NCBI RefSeq assembly: GCF_047495875.1
Contig: NC_092466.1
Span: 10,970,561-11,034,560 of the forward strand
DNA length: 64,000 bases
Direction: 5' to 3'
Source of the DNA: Pithys albifrons albifrons
Lineage: Eukaryota; Chordata; Aves; Passeriformes; Thamnophilidae
The notes beneath the pieces are model-generated. The model made no database searches. It saw only the letters and a program-made list of their open reading frames with translations, and had not been told where the DNA came from. The first letter of the stretch is position 1, and every line of letters starts with the position of its first letter. Below, piece by piece: positions 28,401-41,020 of this stretch. Position numbers and translations under genes: made by a program.

Positions 28401-29821
28401 TTTCTGTAGATGTCCATGGGACCTAGAGCATCCTACAAAAAACCGAAATATGTGAATAAAGACTTGTTGCTCCAGAGACAATGGGGCAATAAAACCCCAG
28501 CAGTGGAGGCTGTAAGTGGAGAAATTCCTCAAGTACTTGGCCTTATTTAGGTTCCCCCATCTGCTTGCAGAGATAGCCTCATTCTTGGAGCAGCCAGTAC
28601 ACACAAAATGGCTTTTAACAGCAACCTTATATAAAAAGTGCAAGGATTTCTGGTTGGACAGCAGTCAGTCAGGGGAAGCCTTATTAACAATGACGTGAAT
28701 TCGAAAACACGTATTTCTTAAAACTGTGAAGGTGACAAGGGGATTCAATTAATTCAGCCTGTGACCTACTATTAGCTGTCCTTGGCCTACACCTGCTATG
28801 AAAGTTTGCTGGGCAAGAGTAGCCTTCAGGGAGATAAGGTTAGAGGCTTGTATACACTCTCTTAGGATGCCAGTCTGGGAGTCCAGTCATCCCCAAGCCC
28901 AATCTTGTCCAGCTCTTTTTGTGTCTCCAGAAGATAAGTTGAGGCTCTGTTCTTAAAAATGGCCACATAAAGCTCTGTGAATGGATATATTTTCAGACTC
29001 TGCCATAATGCTTGTGAGCAGTGGGTATGCAGTAACAGATTTGCATTTCCATCATGTCAGCTCCACTGAGCGTCCTTTCAGTTTGTTTTCTGTCACATCA
29101 CTAACTACTCTGACAGAGACTATCATAGCATGAAGAAAGGTTACATGATTGAGGAGCTTTAGAGATATTAAACCAAATACATTCCAATGAAATTTGCGTA
29201 ATTTTAACTGCTTTCTCATTCTCCTTTTCCTTGAGGAGAGCACAGGTGGAGAGAACTGAGGTACTCAAAACCAGAAAGAGCTTTAAAAGAAAATCATAGG
29301 ATTGTCTCAGTCCAGTAACTTGAAAGCTTGCTTTATTTGGTAACGTTTCCAGCAATGCCAGTAAGCAGGGAGAAGAGAAGAGAGGAACTTGGTCCTAACC
29401 AGGGCATTTCCCATGCTGACAGTGTAGGCAGTGCCACAGTTCAGTGCAGAATCCCCACAGACAAGTCAAGGGGATAGGCAACATATATGAGTTACAACCT
29501 TCATTTTCTTCCCTTTATGGTAAACCTGAATCCACTCCCTCCCCAGAACAAGGTCAAGCTGGACTCTTCCACTCCTTCCACTTCCTCCCTGACTCCTATT
29601 TTGAACATTGCTATTAAAATTTGATAGCTTAAAAAGATCTCTTAATTTGTACCCATAAAGTCATCCAGATCTTGGGGCATCAAAACAAAAGCAATGCTGC
29701 TATTCACAGCTTTTAACCCTTTCCTTTGACTCCGACTCCTGTTATCTAGTGCCATGACTCTGTACTTCTTTCTCGGCTCCTCAGCATCTTTGGGTCTTTT
29801 ATACCCTGTGGTGCAACCAAG

Positions 29822-29822
<1 letters not shown>
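13439..29822. other. Single-copy DNA without recognisable genes
   Basis: The composition resembles the first 12 kb. I see no conserved domain in any open frame, no structural RNA and no transposon coding sequence. The longest non-repetitive ORF is 127 codons at 23,419-23,802 (+), rich in Ser, Thr and Pro and unlike any family I know. Simple runs include 12 A at 13,499-13,510 and 13 C at 27,233-27,245. A short stretch near 25,335-25,365 vaguely resembles the end of an avian CR1 element but is too degraded to call. Confidence 0.55.
27233..27245. repeat. Homopolymer C13 in a C-rich tract
   Basis: Thirteen consecutive C follow other C clusters from about 27,220. On the minus strand this is a G13 run. 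It is a likely site of length variation and sequencing error. Confidence 0.9.
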
Positions 29823-29903
<81 letters not shown>

Positions 29904-29936
29904 TTGTGTGTGTATATGCATACATATATATATATC
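29823..29936. repeat. Compound (TA)n-(TG)n microsatellite
   Basis: About 30 TA dinucleotides run from 29,823 to roughly 29,883. About ten TG units follow, interrupted once by TTTG, and then a second short TA tract reaching about 29,936. It is the longest microsatellite in the single-copy part of the window. Alternating purine-pyrimidine tracts of this kind can extrude cruciforms or adopt Z-DNA. Both strands translate to Tyr-Ile repeats, which are artefacts. Confidence 0.97.
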
Positions 29937-32900
29937 TCATAACATGGGTCACAATACATTTCTGGTTTAAGTTACTCCAGTTTTCCTACTATGCCTTTCG
30001 CTGAGAAACTCCTAATTCCTTCAACCTTAGTGTCACAATGATATAATCTTCCTGAAAGAAACAAATGAAAAACAGAAAGGACAGAAGAAAATAGACAGAA
30101 TACAAACAACTTGCTTATCAGTGCCACCAAGATGTATTTCAAAAGTACAGAATTGTTCACAAAATCCTGCACCAAAACCTGGCTACAGTTAGCCAAAACA
30201 AAGCTGTTATGTAGAATTATTAACAGAAATAAAGGATAAAATTACAATCACGTTCCACTAATTCCACAGTACTGTAGCTCCTTTACACTGGTAGCTTAAT
30301 AAAGAAAGCTTAGGCATCTATTTAAAGTTACTTTTCCCACAGAAATACTCTTATGATATGTCCATAAAATTATAAATAGTTAACACAATGTGATGCTGCT
30401 ACTCTTCTGTTTCCACAGAAATATGGTCATCAAAAATACCAGATTTTGCAAGAAGCAAACCTTCTTTTTGTCTCTTTATGAAATGATTTTTTAACTTAAG
30501 ATTTTCTAACTTAAGCTAACTTAACAACATCTTTCTACTTCTTGCTTTTTAGTTCATTAAAGTCTTTAACTACTTAAGTGGACATGTCTTTTTTGAAGTT
30601 TCATTTCAGTCTAGTTTCACACCCTTGATACTGCAGATTCTTTCCCTGACATAAAAATACATCTTTTTTTTTTTGGCCATTCAGAACATCTTCTGGTGTT
30701 CATATTGTTCATCCACCTCTTTTAGTGTTGACTCATCTTTGTGATGTCCAGTATTAGCTCTGCTGTCATTTTTAATTCATGACTTACAGCATTATGACGC
30801 ATTTTCCTTTCTACACTAATGGAGAGATGTGGTTTGAAAGAGAGAAGTGACAGAAAATAAAGGACTTTCCTCCTGATCTCATATCAGCTGGTTACTCCAT
30901 GATGACACATTTTTCACCAGAACTGCCACCAACACAGAAGGAAACCTCTGTTCCCTCAAGATAACAACCTTTCTTTAGCTGGATGTCCTTAATCGCCATT
31001 TGTTAATTTGCTACATTCCCACTCAGTGCTGTTTTATGCACATTTTTGCACCTGTGTAACTCGAGGTTAAAGCTGAGACACTTCTCTATGAATTGTCTGT
31101 AAAACATAAGATTTAAAAAGGTACTTATAAGTCAGAATTAAGTTCCACTGATGTAGGGACCTCTATTCCCATTTAGCTGCATCTGTTAGCAGAAGGCTCA
31201 TACCACACATGGCCACATATACAGTCCTATCGGCACAGACCAGGCACACATGTGTGACACACAGCACCTCTGGCCCTCGAGCCCTCCTGTGACAGTCCCC
31301 AAGGGTGGCTTAAACCCTTAAATCCTCCAGCTCTGAGGGGGAAGTGACCTAATCATAGAACACAACAAATAGCTACGTTAAGATGTTTGACTGAACTTAT
31401 TGTGCCAGTCATTGTCCTTGGTATTTTCATGGCTTTTGGCAGAAATCACATGAATGCCCATATTTTAGTGGCATTACCAGAAACCAGACTAACCCAATAG
31501 GTTCTGCCTTAAGAAACAGGAATGCACCAACACAAAGTTTCTTCATATGAGACAGATGAGTGCATAACAGGTGGTACTTAACAGATCAAATGAGTAGTGA
31601 GAGAGTAGGATGTGATAAAAAAGCAATTTTTAGGGACACAGAAAAGAGAAATCAAATGATTGGTAACAGCAACCTGAGGACAGAGAGCCTGCCCAAGAAA
31701 CAGCAACAGAAAACATTTTATATTGTCATGTACTGTTGTCCTGCCATCACCTTATGGCCTCATCTCACTGTCATCAGCAGTAGCCTGTGCAGCTATTAGC
31801 ACTGCTCCAAGCTCAGCACTCTGCTCCCTGATTTCCCACAGTGCAGCAAGTATTTCATGCTCTGATCACCACTCCAATGTTGCTCACACTGACACTTCTG
31901 CTGTAGAGGTCTTCCACAGTTCTGCTGCCAATCATATCTGTGAAAGATATCCTGAATGTAATATTAACATCTGTAATATCCAGACATAATTTTAAAAGAA
32001 TTCCTGATAAAAAATGATGTAAAATCATGGTGACACACAAATAAGGCTGGAGGACATCAGCCCCACTTTTTACTGGTCTATAACACAGAGAAAGTAAATT
32101 ATTGCACACTAACATCACGTATGGCTCTTCCATATGTGGAAGTGGAAGGCTCCCAAAGCTACAGGCAATGGCAGAGAGAAAGACCAGCAACCTCTAATCC
32201 ACTCTCACATATGACACTGAGCCACATGGGAGCAGGTCTGTAACAGGGGAAAGCTTCTGACTTCCTGTCTCACGCAGCCCATGGTTGGTGAGCATCACCC
32301 CACAGCCACGCACTCCTCAGCTTGGGCTGGGCTGAGGTTTCAGCTACACATTTGTGTTTTGTTCAAGGTCTGGGGAGCTGCTTGCTGGTTTGGAAATCTG
32401 AGGGCAAAGAAATTAGCAGCTTCTGCAGACTGGTCAGCACTACCCATTCATACATCCAGACAACTGGACAGATCCAAGACAGACAATGTTTGGGAAAAGG
32501 AAAGCTGCAGGGAATAGGCTTTGCTCGGCAGCAGATGATGTAATGTCTCTGCAAACCAAGATGGACAGAGAGCTCCAATGTGTCCTCTCTCCATCACAAG
32601 AACTGGGGATGGAGGATATTCACACAAACGTGAGAAAAAGCAGAACAGAGGGAGGAAGGAACAAGCAGATGGGGAGGAGGAGGTGCTGAAAACCGGCAGG
32701 GGAACAGCTCTTTCTGGGAGAGAGTAGAAAGGATTTTGCATTGAGGAAAGCTGTCGCCAGTTATTTTTGTACAGATTTAAAAGTTCACCAGACCCTGCTC
32801 TGGAAGTTGCATGTTGTGTTTTTGGCTGGCAATATCAATGTACCATATGGAGAAGCCTCAGTGTGAGCTTTACAATATTGTTTGGATTTGATATTGAAGC

Positions 32901-33909
32901 ATTTTCATTACTGAACCTGCCTTGAATCATATGTTCTTTTCTTTTGATGTACAATGGGTGAAACAAACCCATGAAATAAATAAGCAAAAACTAAAAACAA
33001 CAAAAGAAATGCACAGGGAAACACTTGTATTTTGAATTAGACCTGAAATTCATTAACTTTAGCAACCTGTCTTTAACAACATCTACCAGACATTGTAGAT
33101 TCCAGACAAGAGGAAGAGGCAAGAAATACTATACTACTGTAGATATCACGGATGCTGTTTCTCCATCTGTTTGTCCCATTATATTGGACTGCTTCCCTGT
33201 TTTAGAGATTTACTGAACTAGTGGCGTAAAGGAGGGGAACAATCTAAAGATAGTCCTTACTTTTAATGGTGTACTAAGAAAGGGCAACAGCTCCCACTTT
33301 CTACACTCCAAGAAGATCCCTAGCAGAAAATCTGTAACAAAAATTGAGAGTGAAGGAAAACGTAGAGACTGAAGGGCACCATAGACACAGGAACTGCAAC
33401 CACCTTCTAGTTTCCTACTTGTAAATATATACCTCTGCTGAACTTGTGTCCTCTGGACTTGGAAAAGTTTGAGGATTTTGCCACTCCAGACTCCTGCTCC
33501 CAACTGGCAAAGGTAAGACTGTGACTTAAATATTGTGCAGCTCAACTGCTGACCTGATCACAGCACTTGGCACTGAGGCTGAGGGACCCTCTAAAGTGAG
33601 GAAAACCACCATGGCCTTTCAGTCAGTGCAGCTAATGCCTGAATAGAGCTGCTGAGAAATAGCAGGGAGAATCAAGTCTCCATCCATGAGAACCACTGTC
33701 AAGAGAGAAGGGTGACTCACTTTGTAGAGCCAGCATGATGTAAGGATATCAATTAATTACATGGACCATTATGGCCAGGGAGAATCACAAGAAATATTCT
33801 TGAAGATGCACAGAGAAGCTGCAAGAATGCAAGGGACATCTAAAGGAGGCCGTCTTCATGAGGCCAAACCCAGGATCTGGGTGCCTGAAGCTGTTTGTTG
33901 GCCTTTCTA

Positions 33910-33974
33910 TGGTTGGTTGGTTGTTTTCTGTCTGTTTGCTGTTGTTGTTTTGGTTGGTTTTTGTTTTGTTTTAA
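33910..33974. repeat. G/T-only simple-repeat tract (GGTT, GTT, TTTTG)
   Basis: Tandem GGTT units give way to GTT triplets and then to TTTTG-type units, with almost no A on the + strand. It reads as decayed simple sequence. It could be the tail of an old retroposed element, but no body is recognisable next to it. Confidence 0.75.
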
Positions 33975-34555
33975 ACAAAGTATTAAGGTTATAAACTTCA
34001 CAAGTACTGTTGATGTCATTCTAGTTATGCTTAACACCTTGTGTCCTCGCCCTGGATAGTGTCACTCATTGCTACTGCAATATGAAATTCAGCATCTAAG
34101 AGTATTGAACAAACACGCTGGGCTAGATTTGAACTGAAGAGCTGTGCAGTGAAAGATTTTGCATTCTGCAAACCTCTCTTCAGCCGGCCACTGGTCCTAG
34201 ATAATAATTTTTGCTACAACCTATGTGTTAATAAAACTATACTTTCTTCTGCTAATTACCATCAACAGAATGAAATGAAGCAGCAGTAAAAAGCCTTCCT
34301 ACACATCTGTTCCTCCTCCTTGCAGCCCATGCTGCATCAAACCACATTTATATTTTCAGAGACTGCCTGAAGTGTAAACATATACAGATCATCTCTTTAC
34401 AGTAACAAATTACAGTAATTTCAGTAAGGCTTTAGTGACAGTTTTCCTCCAAACATAACTACTGTTGGTAAGAAGTTAACAGAGAAGATAATGGTGAGAT
34501 GATCAGAAACCCTGCACTGGGTGAAGGAACACTGCAGTATCCTTTGCTAGATAAG

Positions 34556-34571
34556 ATATCTATCTATCTAT
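34556..34571. repeat. (ATCT)-type tetranucleotide microsatellite
   Basis: Four tandem tetranucleotides of the TATC/ATCT type follow a GATA-like start. The tract is short and therefore probably stable. Confidence 0.85.
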
Positions 34572-35353
34572 GAAAAGCTATACTGCAGAGAATCTTTTTT
34601 AAATTTTCCCTTCCTGGAACTCCAGATGCAGAAGTTACAGCTACATGATTGCATCGCTGTACTGTGTGACAACACATCTTTGTGGCTGGTGTGAGTTGTG
34701 CTGGGCAAGGGAGAACCCTGCTAGGTACAATCCTCCTCCAAAACCTCTCTTGAGCATCTCTCTAGCAAAGACTCCTCTAGTCCCTTCCCTTGGCATCTGT
34801 CTGTCCCTTAGTCATTTTACAGACTACAGAGTATATTCATCTTCCAGGTAGCTGTAGGAGCCGTGCAACACAAGTTCAAACTGCTGATTGCTTCACCTCA
34901 TGAGAGTTTCTGCTACTGATTATGGCCTCTGGTCTGCATTTATTAAAATCTGGTGACTGGGGGTGTCCAGCACTCTGCTGCAGAGCCACATACATAAGAA
35001 TCCTTTCCACTGGTCTCCTGGCACCATGACTGGCAGAAAACATTGTGTTGGTAAAGACTTAGAAAGAAGCACAGACAGAAAAGGGAATTATTCCACTAGG
35101 ACTGGAACCAAAGGCTCTCTGCAGAAACAGCTTGCTCATTACACCAAGCACTGGCAGAGAGACTCAAGAGACCAGTGACTGATGTAAGACCAGGTCTTTG
35201 ATCTCTCTGTAAATATTCACTGGACAGAGAAGCTCCATTGGATATAGTATTTTCAGGCTTTTCCTGTACAAATGGGAAAAAGCAAAGGGAAAAAGCATAG
35301 ACTTGTTTTTAATTTGCACTGAAGGTCACAATCAAAAACTGAAACTGTATCTT

Positions 35354-35370
35354 GGGGGGGGGAGGGGGGG
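35354..35370 (+). repeat. G-run tract (G9-A-G7)
   Basis: Nine G, one A and seven G occur consecutively on the + strand, enough for a stacked G-rich structure. This is a possible G-quadruplex site. Nothing nearby suggests a promoter. Confidence 0.85.
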
Positions 35371-38300
35371 AATAAGGCAAAGGCAGAGAGAGGGGGAACA
35401 AAGCAGAAAAACTTGTCCTTGATAGTATCACTGATACAATTTGCCTAGATTGGTTGGCATGACTGATATCCCACTAGCCTGCCTGCTGCTCAGTTCTAAC
35501 ACTGCTAGCACTTAAGAGTAGTTTTGCCACCTCTGTTTGTGCTGAGGTGAAGCTAAAACAGTGGCAAAGAGAGAAAAGAAAATCCTGCTGCTAAAAAATC
35601 AGTGCTACCACTATGCCCTCATTTCTACTTGTAAAAGCACTTGTGCAACACTAACCCACCTCTGTCACCTCATAATCCTTAAGGTATTTATTACTACAAG
35701 CACTGCTGAGGTAGGAAGCCATCATATCATCCCCATCACAGAGCAGACTAAACTGCTGAGGGAGCAGATAATTTTCCCAAAGACCCCAAACAACTCAGGT
35801 CTGACAAACCAAGGCACAGAGCTATGCCATCTTCCAACTAGTTCAGCTGAACTCTGTTTTTCTCTTTTCTCCTATGCATTCAGAATATTCATCAGTTTAT
35901 TCCCAGTTTTAAAAGACATTAAAAGAAACAATTATTTGCACAAAGAACATTTTTTCCCCTATCAGAAACCACAGCTGAGCACATTAAAAGTCATTCTGTA
36001 ACCTAAATTCTACTTGAATTTCACTAAATGATTGGGTAAAGTTTTTAAAAATGGGCCATAGTCCAAGTCCTATTAACAGATTACTACTGTTAGCAAAATT
36101 CTTTCATTTCATCACATGAGGGAGATTATAAAGCACTGATGAAATGAGGTAGATTAATAGCATATAACAAGTATTACTCAACTACTCTGATCCCATTGAA
36201 GTAGCCCAGTTGTTTTTACAAAGCTGTTGATCAAGCTGAGACAGCTGGAAAACATGGTTGACACTGAACACATGAGCATAGTTATCAATTAACTTAAGAT
36301 GCTAAATGTACATATAAAACAGAAATTTTGCAGGGATATGGCTATAATGAACAACAGAAAGTTTCAGTATTAAAGAACCAGCAGTCTGACAGGACAGAAA
36401 AATCTGACCCATGTCAAAAATTTTGTGTATTTCCCCTCCAAGGAACAACAGGATATATGAAGATGAAACAAACAGAAAAATTCTACCAAAAGCCTTGAGT
36501 TGCCCAATTGATAAAGCAGATGAGTATCAAGAGAGTAAAGCAGCCTTACAAAACTGACTTCATAATTTTTAGATAGGTAGATTTCAGTTATATTTCTGAA
36601 TTCTTTTTCCCCATCTCTGACTTTCTGGTGAGAAATGAAATACTGATCTTCAGGAGAAACAGCCAGGTCAACCCTCCTGCACTTTTCCAAATCCACTCAG
36701 CACATGGAAGGATGGTTCTGTAGTTAACTCAACTGAAAGTCAAATTCTGTTCCCAGCTGACCCTATTACTGTGAGTGGCTTAAAACTATAAATCATGCCT
36801 CTGATAAAAGACAGGCTGTAGAGGAATTTCATTCATCAGCATGTGCCAGCATGCCCGGACAGAAGAGCACTAGCATACGACAAAGTCTCCACGTGCAAAC
36901 TGTCTGCGCAGTTTGGAAGTGTAACTACCACTGCATTGAGTTCAAGCCATAAAATTTATGCCCAATTTCAGCTGCTCTCCATACTCAGATGTGTTGTTGC
37001 AAAGGCAGGGACAATGTGTGCAAGGACACATGGACTGTATTGTTCTGCCTTAACTAGTCCCAAAGGTTTTGTGTGGCCCTCATATAGGATTTTATTTATT
37101 AATAAAAGTGTTGCTCAAATGAAAAAAGCATCAAATGGAGGTACCAGCCTAGCAGAGAAAGCATCACTGTCTATTACAAACACGGTAGGCAAGAGGCTGT
37201 GAAGCAATATATGCTTAAGATGTATTTTTACCTGTAATGCCTACAGGCATTTCAGTTTCCTGTCTCATCTATTTACCTATTTACATTGTGGCTACAAGAG
37301 CACATGAGCTGTGACAAACTCTGCTGTCTACCATGCTGAAGTTGAAACCAAATAGATTCTCCTACAACAAATAAATTGAAGTAGTCAAAGCATTAAGATG
37401 AGCCAGCAAGTGACAGAGATAAAAATCTGCCTGTTGCTGCCCCTATTTCTGTAGCACATCTCTAGAGAGAGAGCTCTGCTCCAGTCCACCAGAATTCATT
37501 AGGCAGACAGTGCATGATGCATTATATGTAGGTGTGTGTGGGAAGCCAAGTTCATAGCTTTGCAAAGCATTTTGCAGATGCTTTTCTAAGCACACATAGT
37601 ATCACTTGCCTCGGCTGTTTAAACCTTCACATTCAGGGCTCTGCTCATCAGAGCACCAATACACACAAGGAAATATTCATTAAAGCTTCATAAATATTCT
37701 GTAAAGTAAGTGACGTGAATTCCGTGCAAGCAAAAGGAAACTGGCATCTGTATGAGCTGAATTCCTGGTTTGCTAAACAAAGTAGTCCAAGGGCAAACAC
37801 AAAACCAATTTTACTTCTGCACAGTACACGTCAACCTAAGGAACCTTATAGGAAAGGCAGGAAAGAATGCATCCATTCATTAAATTTTTGTCCAAGAACT
37901 ACCAGCTAGTGAGATATAGCTAGGAAAGAAGAAGGAAAATAAAAGCTGTATGACACAGACCCCTGCTTGTTACAGGCATGATAAAAGTCACAATCATTTT
38001 ATACAATCTTTATGAGAAACAAAACAAAAAATCAAAACAAAACCAGGAGGCATTCAAACCCAAGCTTTCTAGTAAGGAGAGGATATACACACCTACCTAC
38101 CCTGTCCTTACATGATTCCTTTGAGAAGGGAGATGAAAAACAGCACAAAGAAACTTTACAGTATTGCTAGAACCACATGAACTTTTCCACTAGCAGGAGT
38201 GCTTCAACCTCCAGATACATTGGGAGGAAAGTGACATTTATAACTCTACTGAAAACAGAAATAAAGAAAAACAATGAAGAGACCAGTTGTTTCCCCTGCC

Positions 38301-40534
38301 TTGCTTCCTCTCTCACCTCCCCATAAGTCATACACCCTCCAGGAAGAAAGATTTGACTCTCCTTTGACTTTTCAGAACAGCTGGTCTGTCTCTAACAAAT
38401 GAGATGCCCAGAAGAGGAAGATTAGGAGTGATTGAGCTGCTAAAGAGACACAGCTGACCTCAGGGCATCACCTCCCCCTCTATTGGAGAAATTCAGCCCT
38501 TCCTAAATGCCAGAGTTGAGACGTTTCCCTACAGCAATTCAGGGAAATCTCTGTTCCTGGGATGTATGTTGCTAATACTTCTAATCATTGTTCAAATCCC
38601 ACTCTCTGTTTCATTTGAGGAATGCAGGGACAACCTAGCTATTGCTTTTTAACCATTACACCACTGATAACTGCTGTGAGCCTTACATGTGTGGGGCTAT
38701 GATTTTAGATAGAAATGTTAGAGTTTTCTGTAAACAAGCAGTATCTTCTTACTGCTTTAGGAATCTGTAATTTTTTAGTTATTTAAGCAGTGCTAGATTT
38801 CCCCTTGGCAAAGGGAAGCAACAATTTAAGATCAGAACAAGAGCTGCTGCATTTCAAACCAGATTCATAAAAAATGCTTTCATGTCAAGTGTTGCAAGGA
38901 GTGGGGAGAATCCCACCATTCTGTACAGCTAAGAATGAGCTTCACAGTTAATAGAGTAATACTGATAACAGGCGATCTGAATCATTGTTCCATCTCAGCA
39001 GTAGTGCGAACTGAGAGATATAAAAACGTCAGGGTAAGCAGAGGGACACTGCGTTCATTAAGGGCTGCAGATGGTATTTAAAGCCCATCAGCAAAATGCT
39101 GCCATGCATTTATTAAGCACCTCAGTTCAAACAGCAAACACAAAACACTATAGGAATTGCACATTCCTCAAGTAATTTCCAAAGCACTTGCCTCAGCAAA
39201 GACCAGGGGACCAAAAGCTGCTAATGAATGAGCAGATGGGTCTTTGAATGATGCATCACACTTACTGTCAAAGGTGGCGTAAGGTCTGCAGCAATACTTG
39301 TCAGAAACGTGGTTCAGCAGACTGCATGACAAAAGGGGATGTTTTAATTATTATTGATAGCTACCCTTTTTTTTAAGAGCTCAGTAAGGGTCTTGAAATT
39401 GTATCCAAATGCCCATAGGTTGTCCAGAGAAGTCACTCTGAAATGTCTCATCTTGAAGCTTCCAACCATAAACCTGCCTCTACTGTCCCTGCATCCATAT
39501 GGACAACTTGGACATCATTGCGTCAAGTCATGGAACTGTGTACCCAGGTCCTATTTAGAGATGAGCTTGAAATAGCAGGTTTCTTCAAGTAGATCTTCAT
39601 GCTGCTATAAAACTGGCAGTAGCTGAGATGCAGGATCTGCACTCTGTCCCCTATTTCCAAGCAGACATGTGAAAAAGCCAGGTTGAGAGAGTTAAGCAAT
39701 GCCAGTCTTCAGTTCAAGACTATACTGCCATAACATACCATGAAATTATAATCTAGCAATGACTTAATCTGTGACCTGGAAAGTATCTCCCTTCCCAGGA
39801 TGGGAGAGCAATACTGTCCAATCAAAGGCTGTCACTCACAAAGTGTAATTAGCCAGAGGCATGTTGCTGCTAATAATAACTATAATGAATCCCAAGCAGA
39901 GACACCTTCCCTGGCACGCTGCTGTTTGGGCTTGAAAAACAGTTTCAGAATAAATAAAACAAAACCAGAAGCCATCACATTAACTACTGATTTTTCACCT
40001 CCTACTCAAGGACTCAAGATCCACTGCAAGCTCTCAAAAGCAAGCAGTTACTCTCAATCAGAGATATCTGGCATGGAGGAAACAACTTAGTGCATTCCTT
40101 GGGCTGGGTGGGTATTTTTACATTGATTCAGATAATGGAACTGACTTGCTGAGTGGGAGAGAACTACTCATTTCCAAGACTACTTCCCAGCCCCCCTTCC
40201 ACTCCATTTCTTGATTTTTAACATACTCCCACTGCTTTATGACCGGTGCATGACACATAAACAGCTCCTGAGGTGACTGCTTCTGGGTAATAGGAGAGAA
40301 ATGTTCACATTCCAATGTACGGTGAGTTTATTTTTACTTTCTTTTTTTTTGTATTGCATATAACAACATATATTACACAGCACCACAGCAAACTTCTATT
40401 TCCTTCCCGCACCCCATTAAAAAAACAATTTAGAAAAGCAACTGAGAAAATCAGAGAAAAAGAAATTCCATGATGCTATGCTGGCCACAGCTTGTGCCTA
40501 GCTCTGCACAGCTGAACTCAGAACGTACCCATTG

Positions 40535-41020
40535 AAACCAGTCCAGACCAGTTCAAACCAGACCAAACCGGTCCAGATCAGTCCAGACCAGTTCAAACTA
40601 GTCCAGACCACTTCAAACCAGTCAAGACCATTCCAAACTGGCCCAGATCCGTCCAGACCGGTCCAGACCTATAAAATTCGATCAAGAAGGACCGGTCCAA
40701 ACTGGTCCAGACCGGTCCAAACAGTCAGGAGCAGTCATGACGGGTTTAGACTGCTCCAGATCAGTTCAAACCAGTCCAGATCAGTCCGGTCCAGTCCAAA
40801 CCAGACAGACCAGTCCACACTGGTCCAAACCAATCTACAGCGGTCCAGAGATGTCCAAACCAGTCCAAATGGGTCCAAACCAGTCCAAACCAGTCCAGTC
40901 TGGTTCAAACCACTCCAAACTGGTCCAGACCGGTCCAAACCAGTTTAATCTTGTCTAGACCAGTCCAAAGCTGTTCAGACCGGTCCAAACCAGTCCAAAC
41001 CAGTCCAGACTGGTTCAAAC
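40535..41020. repeat. Degenerate 10-bp minisatellite (ACCAGTCCAA / ACCGGTCCAG units)
   Basis: About 48 tandem copies of a 10-bp unit fill 486 bp, with consensus RACCRGTCCA. One interruption of about 20 bp lies near 40,672-40,690, and a second disturbed patch near 40,721-40,745. Many units carry ACCGGT or GGTCC..GGACC palindromic cores, so both strands read similarly. The unit is not a telomere hexamer and shares no obvious sequence with the 360-bp satellite that starts immediately after it. The 10-bp period is not divisible by three, so the 138-codon ORF through it cycles through frames and is artefactual. Confidence 0.95.

Larger units (their letters stand above)
29937..40534. other. Single-copy DNA without recognisable genes, flanking the satellite
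   Basis: No gene, structural RNA or intact mobile element is visible. Open frames reach 146 codons (35,561-36,001, +) but show no domain or plausible exon borders that I could support. Short simple repeats are listed separately, and there is an 11-T run at 30,664-30,674. The sequence stays ordinary and non-repetitive right up to the minisatellite at 40,535, so the change to tandem repeats is abrupt. Confidence 0.55.

Noticed and set aside
29746..29952. ORFs of Tyr-Ile repeats on both strands
   Set aside because: They are translations of the TA/TG microsatellite.
35561..36001. 146-codon + strand ORF
   Set aside because: The composition looks random and no domain is visible. Length alone is not enough in 40 kb of six-frame sequence.
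40532..40958. ORF of 138 codons rich in Pro, Val, Gln, Thr and Ser on the + strand
   Set aside because: It is a translation of the 10-bp minisatellite. The period is not a multiple of three and the opposite strand is open too.
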